Below, piece by piece: positions 1 to 12,000 of a stretch of DNA of 64,000 bases (within the stretch, counting starts at the first letter, position 1; every line of letters starts with the position of its first letter). Below the pieces are notes generated by a model. The model worked only from the letters and a program-made list of their open reading frames with translations. It had not been told where the DNA came from and did no database searches. This stretch comes from Colias croceus. Its lineage: Eukaryota; Arthropoda; Insecta; Lepidoptera; Pieridae. The stretch is taken from the NCBI RefSeq assembly GCF_905220415.1, contig NC_059568.1:2542001-2606000 (forward strand). Direction: 5' to 3'. The position numbers and the translations under genes are program-made.

Positions 1-10
1 CGAAAATACA

Positions 11-245
11 TCGATACTAATATTATAAATGCGAAAGTAACTCTGTCTGTCTGTCTGTTACTCAATGACGCCAAAACTACTGAATCAATTTTCATGACAT
101 TTGGTGGAGATATTTTGATACCCGAGAAAGGACATTGGCTACTTTTTATCCCGGGAAAATGACGCAATACCGGAAATCCCACGGGAACGGGAACTATGCG
201 GGTTTTTCTTTGACTGCGCGGGCGAAGCCGCGGGCGGAAACCTAG
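11..245 (+). mobile_element. Non-autonomous Helitron-like element, ATACTAATATTATAAATGC subfamily
   Basis: The element begins TCGATACTAATATTATAAAT after an A and ends with a GC-rich hairpin (GCGGGCGAAGCCGCGGGC) followed by CTAG before a T. This is the A|TC...CTAG|T pattern of Helitrons. It contains a short TCTGTCTGTCTGT run near the 5' end and the block ATCCCACGGGAACGGGAACT near the 3' end. It has no coding capacity. Full-length relatives in this window lie near 22.8, 30.0 and 40.2 kb. Confidence 0.75.
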
Positions 246-720
246 TACAAAATAATAAAGATGTGTAAGTAAGCAGAAATATATATGTTCGCAGGACTAC
301 ACCTATGTGGCCAAAATTGGTAGGCAGATAGTTTTAAACCATGGCCACTAAATACACTTTTAATCACGGAACCAGGACGCCTTACCTGATGAAGCAAGTC
401 CTCTATAAACTTAACATTCAACTCAAATTTAAGCCTCTCATTTTACCGCTTACCTTCCCCGGAGACACGAAATAGTTCCTAAATCTGTGAACACATCAGC
501 GTGAAAGTATTATCCTTGAATATTTATGCGTGTTCGTTATTAAATTTCCTGTTATTCATACGTATTATAGGTACGTATTTTCCTGATATTAGTAGTATTG
601 TCATCTTTAGTTACTCAACTTATTAATAATAATACCTAGATTAGTTTTTTGGCATATTATAATATATTATTATGTAGTAAGATACCTATTAGTTACATAG
701 GAATTATGTAAAATTGAATT

Positions 721-893
721 GTAATATTGACATGGTTTTAAAAGAGCAACTATGGAGTTTCTTGCCGGTTCTTCTCCGTAGTTACTGTTTTCCAAATCTG
801 TGGTAAATGTTAAAAATATTTAATGTCGATTCGAAAGTGCTTCTAAAAGAATTCTAAAATAAATAAATGTTTGAGTTTGAGTTGAGTTTGAAT
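721..893 (+). mobile_element. Dispersed repeat, probable 3' tail of a non-LTR retrotransposon
   Basis: The block runs from GTAATATTGACATGG through TTGCCGGTTCTTCTCCGTAG and ends in an AAATAAATAAATG run followed by TTGAGT repeats. A diverged copy in the opposite orientation lies at 2921-3101. The variable simple-repeat tail at one fixed end is typical of LINE or SINE 3' ends. No reverse transcriptase sequence is attached, so the class is inferred. Confidence 0.6.
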
Positions 894-1009
894 TAAAAAT
901 ATCGGTGAATGAGAAGCAAACATAATATTATTATGATTACAAATAATTACAAACATAATACGCAGTGCGTCGTTATTTTTCAGTGTTTTTTTTTGGAGTG
1001 AAACGAAAT

Positions 1010-1110
1010 CTTTGCTATTGCCATGGCAATACCATCAAGTCATGGAGTATGGCGATAATTTTGGTATCTTTAAATCTTTCCAAAGAAGTTTCACTTCTGA
1101 CACGTGTGCT
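1010..1110 (-). repeat. Fragment of the GAAGTGAAACTTCTTT repeat family
   Basis: The block contains CCAAAGAAGTTTCACTTCTG and TGCCATGGCAATACCATCAA. The palindromic GAAGTGAAACTTC core recurs at 15661-15713, 22445-22640, 13995-14205 and, degraded, near 45.5 kb, so this is a dispersed family. The short open frame across it (minus strand, 1015-1245) is not credible as a gene. Confidence 0.5.
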
Positions 1111-1821
1111 GTAGAATCGGCACATACACTTTTTTAATAATACGATATCACAACTATTTTTATTGTATAACTTGACTGTATATATTTTCATTAATAGGCG
1201 CAGTGAAAGTTCAGGTGCGAATCGGAATCGGGTCACTAAACGCAATATTCTTTAAAAAATATTGGGTTGGAATAAAAACATCAACTCACTTTAAATTCAC
1301 AACACTTCTTTACACAGCTAAAAAAGTAAAACATTAATGAGCATCGCCAATACCCTTTAAATTATTCAACGAAATAGCAAAACATAAATATTGGCAGTAT
1401 TAAATCGTAGTTTTATTAAGCTCAGGTGTAAAACTTGGGAACTAAAGAGAATTTGGAGTACTAAAAACCGTACGTCTCTCCGTTTATAGCGAGTCCCAAG
1501 AGGGAATGATGGCATTAAATTAAATACTGACGACGCTAGTGTTAAAAGACGGTCACTTTATTTTGACAATTAATTTGGAGAGAACTAGTTTTATTATACA
1601 GGGCAGGAGCACGTTTGAGTACCTATCTCGTTTTTAGTTCATTCAAAGGCTTACTGAAAAGTAACTGTGATCTTGATTCTTGACATATTTATCCTTTACA
1701 AAGCACTCCTTCCTTTGAATTATACATACAGTGTAAATGTCATTTATTTAAAATTTATTTACACGTTATTATATTTTGTGTAATATCTAGACACGCCGCA
1801 GCTTTTTTTTTAATATAAAAA
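1111..1821. other. AT-rich unique sequence
   Basis: I see no conserved coding frame, RNA gene or well-bounded repeat here. Confidence 0.5.
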
Positions 1822-2135
1822 GTTTTACATACTGTTTATATTTTGTGAGGTTCTAAAAACTAGCCACGTCAAATTATGAGGTTCAATAGGTCATTAATTG
1901 TTTGCTTTGTGAAAATAATTATATTATTCAAATTAAAAAAGTCATATTTTGGAATAAACGTTGTTCTCTGAGGGAAAATAAAACAATTGAGTTTTCAGTT
2001 CACCTAAGAACTTAATACATCTTTGTAAATAAATTTCTGGACTGTCTACAGAACTTGGAACACATTTAGATATCATTTCTTTTTTTGGCAAATTAAGTCA
2101 ACGATTAAACTCGGCTCCAATTTTTACATTCATAT
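1822..2135 (+). repeat. One-armed relative of the 44.5-45.1 kb foldback element
   Basis: From the spacer-like TTTTACATACTGTTTATATT through GTTGTTCTCTGAGGG to GGCTCCAATTTTTACATT, the sequence matches the loop and right arm of the hairpin at 44528-45146 with scattered substitutions. The matching left arm is absent: the sequence before it is an unrelated poly-T and AT-rich stretch. This copy is therefore either a half-deleted foldback or the simple ancestor from which the palindrome formed. Confidence 0.75.
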
Positions 2136-2920
2136 TATTATTCCTAAAGTACCATTACCATCAATTGCTATAATTGGTAATGTCAAGTTGTAAGGAATAG
2201 GGTATGTTATTTTTTATAGGTTTTTTTAATTTTTCAAGACATATAGCAACTATTCTTTTCAAAACTCAAACTGGCAAAAAAAAAATATTTTTAAACGACA
2301 ACAATGCTCCACAAACCAATACAGTCATCTATTTCCTTGTAAACAGTCAACAGGAGGCTTAGTGGTAACCCGTGAGTTAGCACATACTTTGTCCGCAATA
2401 ACATTGCTATTCAACTCACTAGTTACCTGTGTTTGGAAGCATTCCCATTGCTGTTTCTTTAAAAATACCTAGTTTTCCTATGTAATACTTCATTTAGTTA
2501 CATTACTTTTAAAGGAGAGGAAATAATGATAAGATACGCGTAGACAATAGATAGATATTATACCACTATACAGGCATTGAGTAATTTTTTTTAATTTTTA
2601 ATTTAATTTAGACATACCAACAGAGTACACATGAAAATTATCACAATTAAAACTAAACAACTATCGAATATTAATATGATGTATACACCAATTACAGGTA
2701 TGCACAAGAAAACTTATAATTACGTTACTGTTGTTTTAAGTGCTTAAATAAATTTAATTACAAGAATAGAAAAAATAAATCGTTCAACACAATTTCTTCT
2801 ACCGAATTTTTGTGCCAAACAAGAAATTTGTAATTTTTTTGCGAAAAACTATAATTGAATCAAAATTTATGTCTATTATAATAACTAAATAATAGAGTAA
2901 TACATACTATATATTGTGTA
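2136..2920. other. AT-rich sequence without recognised genes
   Basis: Only AT-rich unique sequence is visible, with an imperfect (TTTAA)n tract near 2590. No coding frame stands out. Confidence 0.5.
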
Positions 2921-3101
2921 AACTCAAACTCAAACATTTATTTATTCAATTAGACTACTTTTAGTAGGTAGCACTTTCGAATCGTCATTACATAAGTATT
3001 TTTAACATTTACCACCGATTCGGAAAGCAGTATCCATGGAGAAGAACCGGCAAGCCGCAAGAAACTCCATAGTTGCTCTTTTAAAATCATGTCAATATTA
3101 C
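2921..3101 (-). mobile_element. Second copy of the LINE/SINE-type 3' tail
   Basis: This is the reverse-complement relative of 721-893. It starts with AACTCAAACTCAAACATTTA, contains GAGAAGAACCGGCAAG and ends CATGTCAATATTAC. Both copies share the AAATAAATG plus (TTGAGT)n end, which supports a retroposed origin. Confidence 0.6.
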
Positions 3102-3720
3102 ATAATCTGTAACTTATATCTAACTATATACATAATATATCATACTGTACTTAAATCAACCCTTCAGGCCCCACTGTTTTGATAAAGTTTCCACAAGGAC
3201 AAACCAATAAGCTATTCTTTTGCCACTATAAGTTCAAGTCATACAAAGTGTATCCAATGTTTGACAAAAACAAAATCTATGAATATGTAGACGTCAGGCT
3301 CCGAGATTGATTTAAAATAACACGAAGGTCTCCACAAAATCACTTGGTATTGGTATTACAATTATGATTATGATCACTAATAAAATAAATATCACAAATA
3401 AGTTATAGTAAGCTCGTGAGAGATGTGCACTGGGCAACAGTCGGCGAACGAATGACCCGAGTCGTGCGCGCGCGCTGCTTTATATCGGTTCGCCGTTCGT
3501 TATTTTAAGGCTTCGACGGTGGCGCCGTCAAATACAAAAAATCAGGAAGAGCACGTTTGTTTGATTCCTCCGATTGTTTTCGTTTGGATAAGAATACAAG
3601 AAACAAACATTACACATTTGACCTTCAAAAAAAGTGTACCTACGTGAGTGAAATGTGAGCGAAAAACTAGCGTTGTATAATTTGGATCTAACTACTCTTA
3701 AATAAATGGACAACCGTTGA
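3102..3720. other. Unique spacer with a GC-rich island at about 3420-3540
   Basis: Most of the span is AT-rich. Positions 3420-3540 are conspicuously GC- and CpG-rich, with a CGCGCGCGC run followed by the TATA-like TTTATATCGG and flanked by two related CGGCGAACGAA / TTCGCCGTTCGTT blocks in inverted orientation. A promoter is possible but no downstream gene can be shown. Confidence 0.35.
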
Positions 3721-3895
3721 GGCAGAAAGGTTCTGGAATGGAGACCACGTCCTGGGCGACGAAGCGTGGGACACCTACAAGATAAACAGACAACCTGGTC
3801 AGACCGGTTCGTTTGTGGCAGGGAGCCGCTATATGCAGGCCACCGGTGAACAGGCGTCGTAGAAACCCGCCACAGTGGACAACAGTGGACGTCAC
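3721..3895 (+). pseudogene. Decayed RTE-type LINE, C-terminal end of the ORF2 polyprotein
   Basis: One plus-strand frame reads VLEWRPRPGRRSVG, the next reads PTR-stop-TDNLVR and a third reads VAGSRYMQATGEQAS. Placed in order these resemble the conserved C-terminal tail of RTE-clade LINE reverse transcriptases (family pattern LEWRPR..GRRSVGRPPTRWxDDL...AGSRWMQ). The match is broken by frameshifts and stop codons, so it is non-functional. The family assignment rests on recognition of this tail only. A small MITE abuts it downstream. Confidence 0.65.
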
Positions 3896-3904
3896 TTATT
3901 CTTA

Positions 3905-4068
3905 GGTTACATGCTCAGTCTGGCGTCAGTTCAGTCCATCAGTTTGATCCGGCTTAGACTGATGCCAGAATGATGGATGAAAAACACGGAAAACCGGTTA
4001 GACGATAATTCTCTCGTCATTCTGAGCAGACTGATGGACTAAACTGACGCCAGACTGAGCGTGTAACC
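3905..4068. mobile_element. Small MITE with about 40-bp inverted ends and a TA duplication
   Basis: Left end GGTTACATGCTCAGTCTGGC and right end GCCAGACTGAGCGTGTAACC are near-perfect inverted repeats extending through TCAGTTYAGTCCATCAGT. TA dinucleotides flank both sides (3903-3904 and 4069-4070), consistent with Tc1/mariner-type insertion. It is 164 bp long and non-coding. Confidence 0.7.
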
Positions 4069-4070
4069 TA

Positions 4071-4922
4071 TGTCTTACAAATAACCTGATAGAGAGTTCA
4101 AAAACAAATGATCAACATAACACAAAACAATAAAACGAGTGTTCTACCTCACGAGGAGATAAACGGAATGACTACAAAAACTGTCACCCTGAATATTTAC
4201 AAATCCGGTATTAAAAACTTGAACGCCTACCCTTTTCCAACGCTAAACTTGGTTGCATAAGTGGTGGATATAAATCATTTGGCTAAAAGTGGACACAGGA
4301 CCGTGCCCATCCGGATAAATTATTGTTGTTTCACAGTTTTATGTGACAATATAATATTTCAGTTTAACCTCAACACTTTGGTGGCAGTGATATAGGGCGA
4401 TTAGTCAATTAGTAGAAATTTTATCTATATAAGTATTTATTTAAAATTATATATGTATGATTATCAGCCATCTAGTTTCCATAACACAAGCGAAAGCTTA
4501 GGGGATCAGATCGTGCCGTGTGTGAAAATCGTCCCGAAATATTTATTTATTTATTTATTTAATAGACAGGATTAGGAGATAAGTTACGAAAGATATCGAG
4601 CATCATATGTGATTTTTAGGGCTTATTATTACATAGATAAGCCTTGCTCCAATCTGTCTCTCTCATCGTGTGCTTTAACTCTTTTACGTACCATTATAAT
4701 TGGCTCTATATCCCGAAAAATATCACAGCTTAAGAAAAAGAATGACAAAAATGAATTTTGTTATTAATTTTCATAAAACGGGTAAAGATTTAATGTTGAT
4801 GAATTTTGTTGTTTTGTCGCCGTCAAGAAGTTTCTTCGCACATTAAGTACCTACCTGCAACAGTGACAATAATTATAATTGATCCTTAGAAGCTACAATT
4901 TCGCCTGCTGTTAAAAATATAA
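4071..4922. other. AT-rich spacer with a (TTTA)n tract
   Basis: No gene is recognised. A short (TTTA)n tract lies at about 4541-4560, possibly the tail of an old retroposon. Confidence 0.5.
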
Positions 4923-5153
4923 CTAGCTTTCCACCCGCGGCCTCGCCCGCGTTTTCAAAGAAAAACCCGCATAGTTCCGTTTCTGTGGGATTTCCGGGAT
5001 AAAACCTATCCTATATGTTAATCCAAGTTACCCTCTATATGTGTGCTAGATTTTATTGTAATCGGTTAAGTAGTATTTGCGTGAAATAGTAACAAACATA
5101 CACATACACATCCATCCTCACAAACTTTCGCATTTGTAATATTATTAGTAGGA
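4923..5153 (-). mobile_element. Helitron-like element, ATACTAATATTATAAATGC subfamily
   Basis: Read on the minus strand it starts TCCTACTAATAATATTACAA and ends at a hairpin (GGGCGAGGCCGCGGG) plus CTAG. Its 5' half carries the variant CACATATAGAGGGTAACTTG shared with the copies at 8804-9013 and 26188-26413. Confidence 0.75.
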
Positions 5154-5449
5154 TAGGATAAAGACAAGAAATAAGTGAAGATATGTAATCCTCATTAAAT
5201 TAAAATAATGTTCGACGTGGGTCTACGAGCTACAAGACAAGGCTCGTAGACTCGTAGTCCGCAGGTTCGTGAGTCGCCCCAGGCGGACCGTCTGGCCGCA
5301 GTCGCTACTACATATACCGCCGCGAGCGAGTTATCTAATCCATAACAATAACAAATCATTATTTCAGACAATTAGAATCACAAAAGTTTATTATTATCTC
5401 CTATTATATTATAATAGAAAGAAAGGACGAAATTCATTCCCGTATCACA

Positions 5450-5637
5450 TCACTACATAGTATAAAACAAAGTCGCTTTCTCTGTCCCTATATAATGAGA
5501 GTTGTATGCTTAAATCTTTAAACTACCTACGCAACGTTTTGTTTTTTTTTTATGATAGAACGATTCAAGACGAAGCTTTTAGTATATAATTTATTAAGTT
5601 TCAGACAAAGCGGGCGTAGCCGCGGGCGGTAGGCTAG
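5450..5637 (+). mobile_element. Helitron-like element, CACTACATAGTATAAAAC subfamily
   Basis: It starts TCACTACATAGTATAAAACA after an A and ends GCGGGCGTAGCCGCGGGCGG...CTAG before a T. Relatives with the same 5' end are at 12377-12575, 56141-56332 and 57449-57628. An uncertain internal stretch near 5530-5570 suggests small insertions. Confidence 0.72.
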
Positions 5638-5641
5638 TTGT

Positions 5642-5848
5642 CGTGTGACCCTGGTGGGGTAAGGGGTAGATGCATTATTCATACCTACATCTGATTCACT
5701 GGTCGATTTTCTTAAGGGACAAGTAGGTAATCAGCCTTCTGTGTCCTGCCAGAACGAGACATTTTTTTTCTTCGTCTCCACCGGGAATCGAACCCAGGAC
5801 CCCTCGGTTCTACGCTCTCGCGCCAACCACCATACCAAGGAGGCGGTG
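5642..5848 (-). mobile_element. tRNA-derived SINE
   Basis: On the minus strand the 5' head carries a good RNA polymerase III A box (TGGTATGGTGGTTGG, at 5837-5823) and B box (GGGTTCGATTCC, at 5795-5784). They lie at the spacing of a tRNA gene, but the flanks do not give a clean acceptor stem. The body runs on through a TCGTTCTGGCAGGACACAGA segment toward the Helitron 3' end at 5637. The internal promoter plus a non-tRNA body defines a SINE rather than a tRNA gene. Confidence 0.7.
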
Positions 5849-8132
5849 TAGTTGTCGTATATTAAGAGGAAAAAAAATAAACCAAAATGTATCAGCGTGG
5901 CACAGAAACCACTCACAATTATATTGCATCAACAAAAGCAAAAGCAAAGTTTCTTCAGAAGTTCCATATATTTTATTTAACTGAACAATTACTTATAAAA
6001 ATATTAAAATCATAAACCGGGATCAATTTCAAGTGTAAGCGGTTCGGTGCTAAGACTCACTCAAAGATCGTGGAATAACCGATCCATCTAACTTATAACT
6101 TAGGCTATAGAGTAAGCACTTAATACCCCCGATCGATGTATGTGATTGGCTCAACGATCTGGACGTTAACTTTAATTAATATTGATTTTATATTAATCAG
6201 GATTAGACTGGAACTGTTAATAATTTGAAAATTAATTTGCGCCGATATGAATGTACGGAACCATTAAATGTATTCACATGCGTTATTTGCGAATGGATAT
6301 TCGTCAATTCATCAAACAGTAATTAGGAACTAATAATTTTGGGATCGTTTATCTATTTGCATTTAGCGAATTCAACCGTATTACATTTTAATTAGTGTAT
6401 TTAGTGTGTTATCTGTGATTTTAACATAAGTTTTACAATTGATATTCCATCATAATACCAATGAAGTTTGTAAAACATTGAGACTTTATGAAAACTAACA
6501 TTGAGTGTGTGTATTCTATTTTCTATAAAATCAAATACGACCACTGCAACTGGCTTCAAAAAATATATTTTGAAAAATGAAAAAAAAAATTGTGAACAGA
6601 TAAATGACAGCGATACCGTGTGAGGTATATATACAATAATAAATAATTGAATCATAGCAAATATATAGATTATAGTTTTTAATAGAATATAGGCTGCATT
6701 ATTATTTTGTAGGTACGAATTGGAGTCAATAATCAGTCAATAATCATTTCGGTAGAGCTAACAAATAATATGAATTACCAAATTGGTAATTATTTAATTA
6801 AACATTGACAGTACACACTACCTACTCATGAATCATTCATATGAAAGTGACAATGAATAATGAGTTTGATATAGACGGGAAACTTATTATTTGAATATAA
6901 AAGCTACGGAAATGGACTGATGGTATTTCCTTGTTAATTTAAGACCGTCATGCATTTTTTTAAAGTAGTTGAAGGATCGGCTGCTGTTGAGATTTTCGTA
7001 ATTGAAATCTCGTCCTATAATATAGTGAAGATCCATCCATCTAGTCCAATTTTGTATCAGAAAAGCCGAGAAAAATACTGCACAAAATATGATAAACTGC
7101 ATTATATGAATTTTGATCTTAACAACTTGTCCGGTTTCAAAATGTCGACAAGTATATAAAAATGTCAACGTTAAAGCCAAAGTTGTAATAAGTATATGCT
7201 GAACATCTGAACATAGTCCAGAGTTACAATATACATAGACAAACTTTTCTCCTTTCTTAACCTAAAGACTTTTCTTTGAATAAAAATATCTATTACGAGG
7301 AAGGTCGTCGTACTTTATTTTATAAGGGACCTCAATGTTCATACTAAATTATCTACGTTATTTGACCTTTATGTAGACGTATGTATTATTCTTGTTATAG
7401 TGATAGGTAATCTAAAGTTAAAATTTGTATCAAGTATTGTTTTCTTTTATTATTCTCTAATTAAGGGACATCGCATTTAAAAATTCACTTAAAAGTTGTC
7501 ACAGACTAAAACAATGTAATTTTGTTTAGACTAACTTTTTAATTAATTTTATTAAAAACTAAATGGCATAAATGTTACATTTTCCAGTAACTTATAGGTT
7601 CTTTAGCATTTTAGAAGCTGTTATATACATTAGTCGGAGACTAAAAAAACTACAGATTAAATGAAAATAATAAAAATATTATGGATTCAACTATAGATTA
7701 AGACAATTTAAGTAGGAACTATAGATTAAGAACTTCACTAGGAAGCGAATCAGGCACATACTTTATTCTCTTCTACTGAGATATGGATCCATAAATCGCT
7801 TATTAAACATATTTATGTGTATTAAAAGTACTCACGTTCATCATGTGAAATGTTTTACCGCACGTAATTCCGTCAAGAAGCCGAGTTCAAAGTTTTCATG
7901 AGTCGTATCAACACAATCACTTCTAGCGTAGTAGCTGATGAAGGATATCGTTTATTTACTTATGAATAAAGTATCATGAGAGCAGTAGCTCTTAGCGTAA
8001 TTATTGTATTTTTTTTTTCTAGAAGGTATGATTTATGTATTAAGTTAATAATCAATAATATTGTTGATTTTTTTAAATTATTTGTCCATTATATCCATCC
8101 ATGTTTATTTAAGCAAATTAACCAAATACTTC
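5849..8132. other. AT-rich spacer with unclassified unique DNA
   Basis: No coding exon is recognised. About 6000-6360 is a less repetitive block with many TAAT, ATTA and GATCGAT-type words that could be regulatory, but there is no direct evidence. Short open frames at 6401-6655 and 6887-7180 look random in composition. Confidence 0.4.
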
Positions 8133-8297
8133 TTGCGCATACTTCATTCAATTTACGACATTGGGGCCTTCAAGAAAAGAGCTTCTTTGTCCATAAAAGG
8201 CCGGCAAAGCACCTGTAACACAAGAAGTGTGGTGGTGACCAATTAACCTCAGGTGGCCTAACTGCCCTTTTGCTTGCTCTGACATAAAAAAGAGCAC
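8133..8297 (+). pseudogene. CR1/L2-like LINE, C-terminal residues and 3' UTR
   Basis: One plus-strand frame reads DIGAFKKRASLSIKGRQSTC, matching the typical end of lepidopteran CR1/L2-like LINE reverse transcriptases (pattern N.G.FKKR....LKGRQRTC). It is followed by the characteristic 3' UTR with a TCAGGTGGCCTAACTGCCC-like segment and a final ATAAAAAAGA tail. It is 5'-truncated and inactive, a typical dead-on-arrival insertion. The open frame that covers it from 8061 is not a gene. Confidence 0.65.
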
Positions 8298-8623
8298 TAA
8301 ATGTTCTTAACATCGTCTCAATTAATTTCATCAGCTCTTATATAATTCCACCACCATATCTGCACTCCGGTCACGTAAAGCGAATCTATATTTTGCTCAG
8401 TTTGAATGTAAGCGAGTTGCGAACATCTGTCTGAGACGCAATCATAAAGAATTGCGGTCACCAGGCTAGCTTGCTTAACATTTGTGTTAACATGTACTGT
8501 TCTACTGGGGTACCTGGATAGGAAATATGATCATAATTTTGTTGACAAAATCAAGCCCAATAATACCTGTCTCCTTCCTGTCTCTTTCTTAAACATTATC
8601 CTACTATAATACCTATCCTACTA

Positions 8624-8803
8624 TCTTCTCTAATATATATAAATCTCGTGTCACAATGTTTGTCCTCAATGGACTCCTAAACCACCTAACCGATTATAAT
8701 AAAATTTGCACACCATGTGCAGTTCAATCCAACTTGAGAGATAGGATAGTTTAAATCGCAAATCGTTTAAAAAAAACGGGCGAAGCCACGGGCGGTAAGC
8801 TAG
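8624..8803 (+). mobile_element. Helitron-like element, CTCGTGTCACAATGTTTGTCC subfamily
   Basis: It starts TCTTCTCTAATATATATAAA and continues with CTCGTGTCACAATGTTTGTC. It ends ACGGGCGAAGCCACGGGCGG...CTAG. The next Helitron begins on the very next base. Relatives are at 17402-17602 and 39774-39953, and hybrid copies at 25969-26180 and 39594-39770. Confidence 0.75.
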
Positions 8804-9013
8804 TCCTACTATAATATTATAAATGCGAAAGTTTGTGAGTATGTGTGTGTTTGTTACTCTTTTACGTAAATACTACGGAACAGATTGCAATGAAATTTGG
8901 CACACATATAGAGGGTAACTTGGATTAACACATAGGATAGGTTTTATGGCAGTAATCCCACGGGATCGCCAACTTTGCGATTTTTTAAGGTGAAGCCGCG
9001 GGCGGAATGCTAG
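8804..9013 (+). mobile_element. Helitron-like element abutting the previous one head to tail
   Basis: It starts TCCTACTATAATATTATAAA directly after the CTAG of the upstream element, with no spacer, and ends GTGAAGCCGCGGGCGG...CTAG. The arrangement fits insertion of one Helitron exactly at the 3' terminus of another, where CTAG|T offers a target T. Confidence 0.75.
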
Positions 9014-12000
9014 TATTCGTCTATATACAATTAAGTATACATGTCTATAATTTACTTATGATAAATGAAATTAAAATGATTGATGATAATGTAAAGAAAA
9101 GACAAACACATTTACTATTGCCTACTACGAATATCTATCTACTATCTATGTACCAAAAAGATTATCCTCATTGCATTCAAACGAATAGTATTTTATAAAA
9201 GAGTTCCAAAAATTTGTACCAGGAAATTGATACGTTATATAGTGGTTTCAATGAATAAACTTATACAGGGGTTAAAATAAATTCGCCCAATTGGGTAACT
9301 TGTATTTTTTGAAGAGCTAAATTAAATAATGGCCACGTGTCCATAAATGGTAACAAGAACGCTAGTCAGCCAATTGATATTTTAAGAGCAATCAAGATGG
9401 GATTCGTAATTGTAAAATCGTCAACACTCCTCTTGAGAAATAAGTGCCACTCTGTTATTTATGTAAGACCGACTATTTTAATTAGCTGATTTTTTTGGTT
9501 ACTACCCGATTATGTTGCTACCCAACTAGAGAAAAAAACAATTATTTTTAAGCATAGTTTTTTGAATGTTTGATTTATATTTCGTTTACATAAAACCTCA
9601 CTCTAGTATTTTTACGCTTTCGCCCAAATTATATTTTCTCCAAACACACTATTGTTATTCAAGATCCACCCATTCTAGTTAGACCTATCGGCGGATATTT
9701 GCCTCAACACAATTTAGCGTTTTCCGCTCCGATATGAAAACTTCTATCCCAAAGGAAAAGTATCGTATAACGAAATCTCACGGATTGATTCTTAAAGACG
9801 AAAAAATGCCGCACACGTCGCTCGAACAAGTTGTTTTCAATTCTCTCCCCGTGGGAAATAAGATTCTTAGTATAAGAATATTATCGCTATCAACATTTGA
9901 AACAATGCCCCAAGGTCCTGGTGTAATGAAATACTTTTAGATTACTCTGTTTCAATACAATGTGTCAATATGTCCCAGTTCCTTGTGCCCTGGGACGAAA
10001 CCATTATGTGGAGGTTAACGAGAAATCTGTTTAAGCTAGAATAATTATTTAAACGGGAAATAAAATTTCGCTGTCATTTCGTGCATGGTTTTATTATATT
10101 TTCATAAAATTTCGGCTCAATTGAGGTGAAATTGTTTTTCAATAAATTGTGTTTTAACTGTTATAAAGTAAAAAAATAATTTTCAGTCGCGTTTTAACTG
10201 TGTATAATTAAATGTTATATATTCTAGACAAAGAAGAATCTATTACATACTTAAATCACCTACTAATTTTACTTTCTAAATCTAGAAAACTTATTTCAAA
10301 ATGCACTCTGCATCTAGCAATCTAAATAATTTAAACTACTGTCCTACATTTTCGCAACTAAGTATGTCTAGAAATCAGGAAAGAAAACAATTCCACGGCC
10401 AACAGAGACAATTTACTTTTATTCGAATAAAATACAACAATTGAAGATAGCAAGCCACGTAATAGCCAAACTTCTGTGATTTCGCAATAAACACAGCCAC
10501 ATCTGTATTTATAAAGAGCAACGGTGGCAAAAGTAGTCACAAAATTTCTCAAGATCGTACGCCAACTACAAGAACTTGGCAATCATCCAATTCGCTACAC
10601 TAATTAGGCATCAATTAGAACATAGCAATAGCTTTGAGGTGTTCATTTAAATGCTAACGTTCTATTAAGGGGGACAAGTTTAATTCACACACATTTATGT
10701 GTGCTAACTGGTGCACTTAGCAAGTTACTGTTCTGTAAACCGTTGAACATGTAGATCATCTGGGCACGTTCCATGGATTATTATGAAATCTTTTTGGTAT
10801 TAGATAGCACGTTACTATTTCTGTTATTTATTTGATTCTCCGCAGACTCTTGGTCATTTACGTGTAGATTAAACTCTAGCGGGAGTTGAGCTCTATGTTG
10901 TACAATTTGCACTCGCAATTGGGAAGTACGAGTGGCTATTTACATGTTGACGTAATAGGAATTAAAAAGTATTTAAAAGTCATGGAAGCACCCTCAATTA
11001 TAATGATAAGCAAGGGCTTATATTTTATAATTCGTGTCATATTTTAAAGTCATTTTAATATGACACGAATGTTTGATCATTCAAAACCATTGGAAATCGA
11101 TTGCTTATTAAAAATGACACCATAATAATTCGTATAATTTTTTGTGTAACCACTTTCAGGCCAACCCACGCATGATGGACGATTTTCACAAATAATATTA
11201 TCGGTTTCTCTACCGAAGGCTGTGCGTGTTGTGCTGATATTTAGATTAAAAGAATACAAATCCAAGATGAAGCCCTTATAAGATTGGAATATCATGCCAA
11301 TTATGCTCCAATTTACCTCAAACACGTTGGAACGCAATCAGCGTTGTTCACAAAGAAATACGAAACCGCTTTCGGTTATATCTCATATCTTTTCGAGCAC
11401 ACCCAAGATGCTTATTGCTAAAGTTTCCAAACAAAACGGAGCAAGAAACTGTTGCATGTACATGTCCAGGGAAGTTTTCCGTGTCACATGACGCTTCTCT
11501 GCTTGCTCCAGTTTGAGCCCGAGCAAATATAACTTGCTCTGCTTGAATTCTCTGATCTAAATTATATTAATGCATATGGAATACTATATTCTCCAACTTA
11601 TGTTTTGAAATGGTACGTCGATTACCCAATTATTCAAGGCTTATAAGGGTATGTTTTATAGAGAGGTCTTTGAAGCGAAGGATGTATAAGAATAGGAAAC
11701 CATGGAAACACTTCAGCAAATTCGAAGGAATGGCCTTTTAAATAATCCCCATAGCATTTTAAGAGGCTTCATCTCCAAATGTGGTATCCACATGAATAAT
11801 AATGAGTACTTGATGACATAACATTTTTGTCCCTTCGTGCACAATAATTGACTCTGCAAATTTTTATAAATAAAAATATTATATTGTACTATATTATTTA
11901 TCTTATAAAATAGCAGAATATTAAACATAAATCCGTAGCAATAAATAATCTGTTCCAACTCAGATTTAGTCCCAAACATTTGATTTAAACAATGTTGGGT

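Noticed and set aside
5775..5848. Possible tRNA gene
   Set aside because: A and B boxes are present but the acceptor stem is not convincing and a non-tRNA body follows. A tRNA-derived SINE explains it better.
11029..11069. Short hairpin as a microRNA precursor
   Set aside because: A 14-bp stem is too short for a normal precursor, and the arms are AT-rich.
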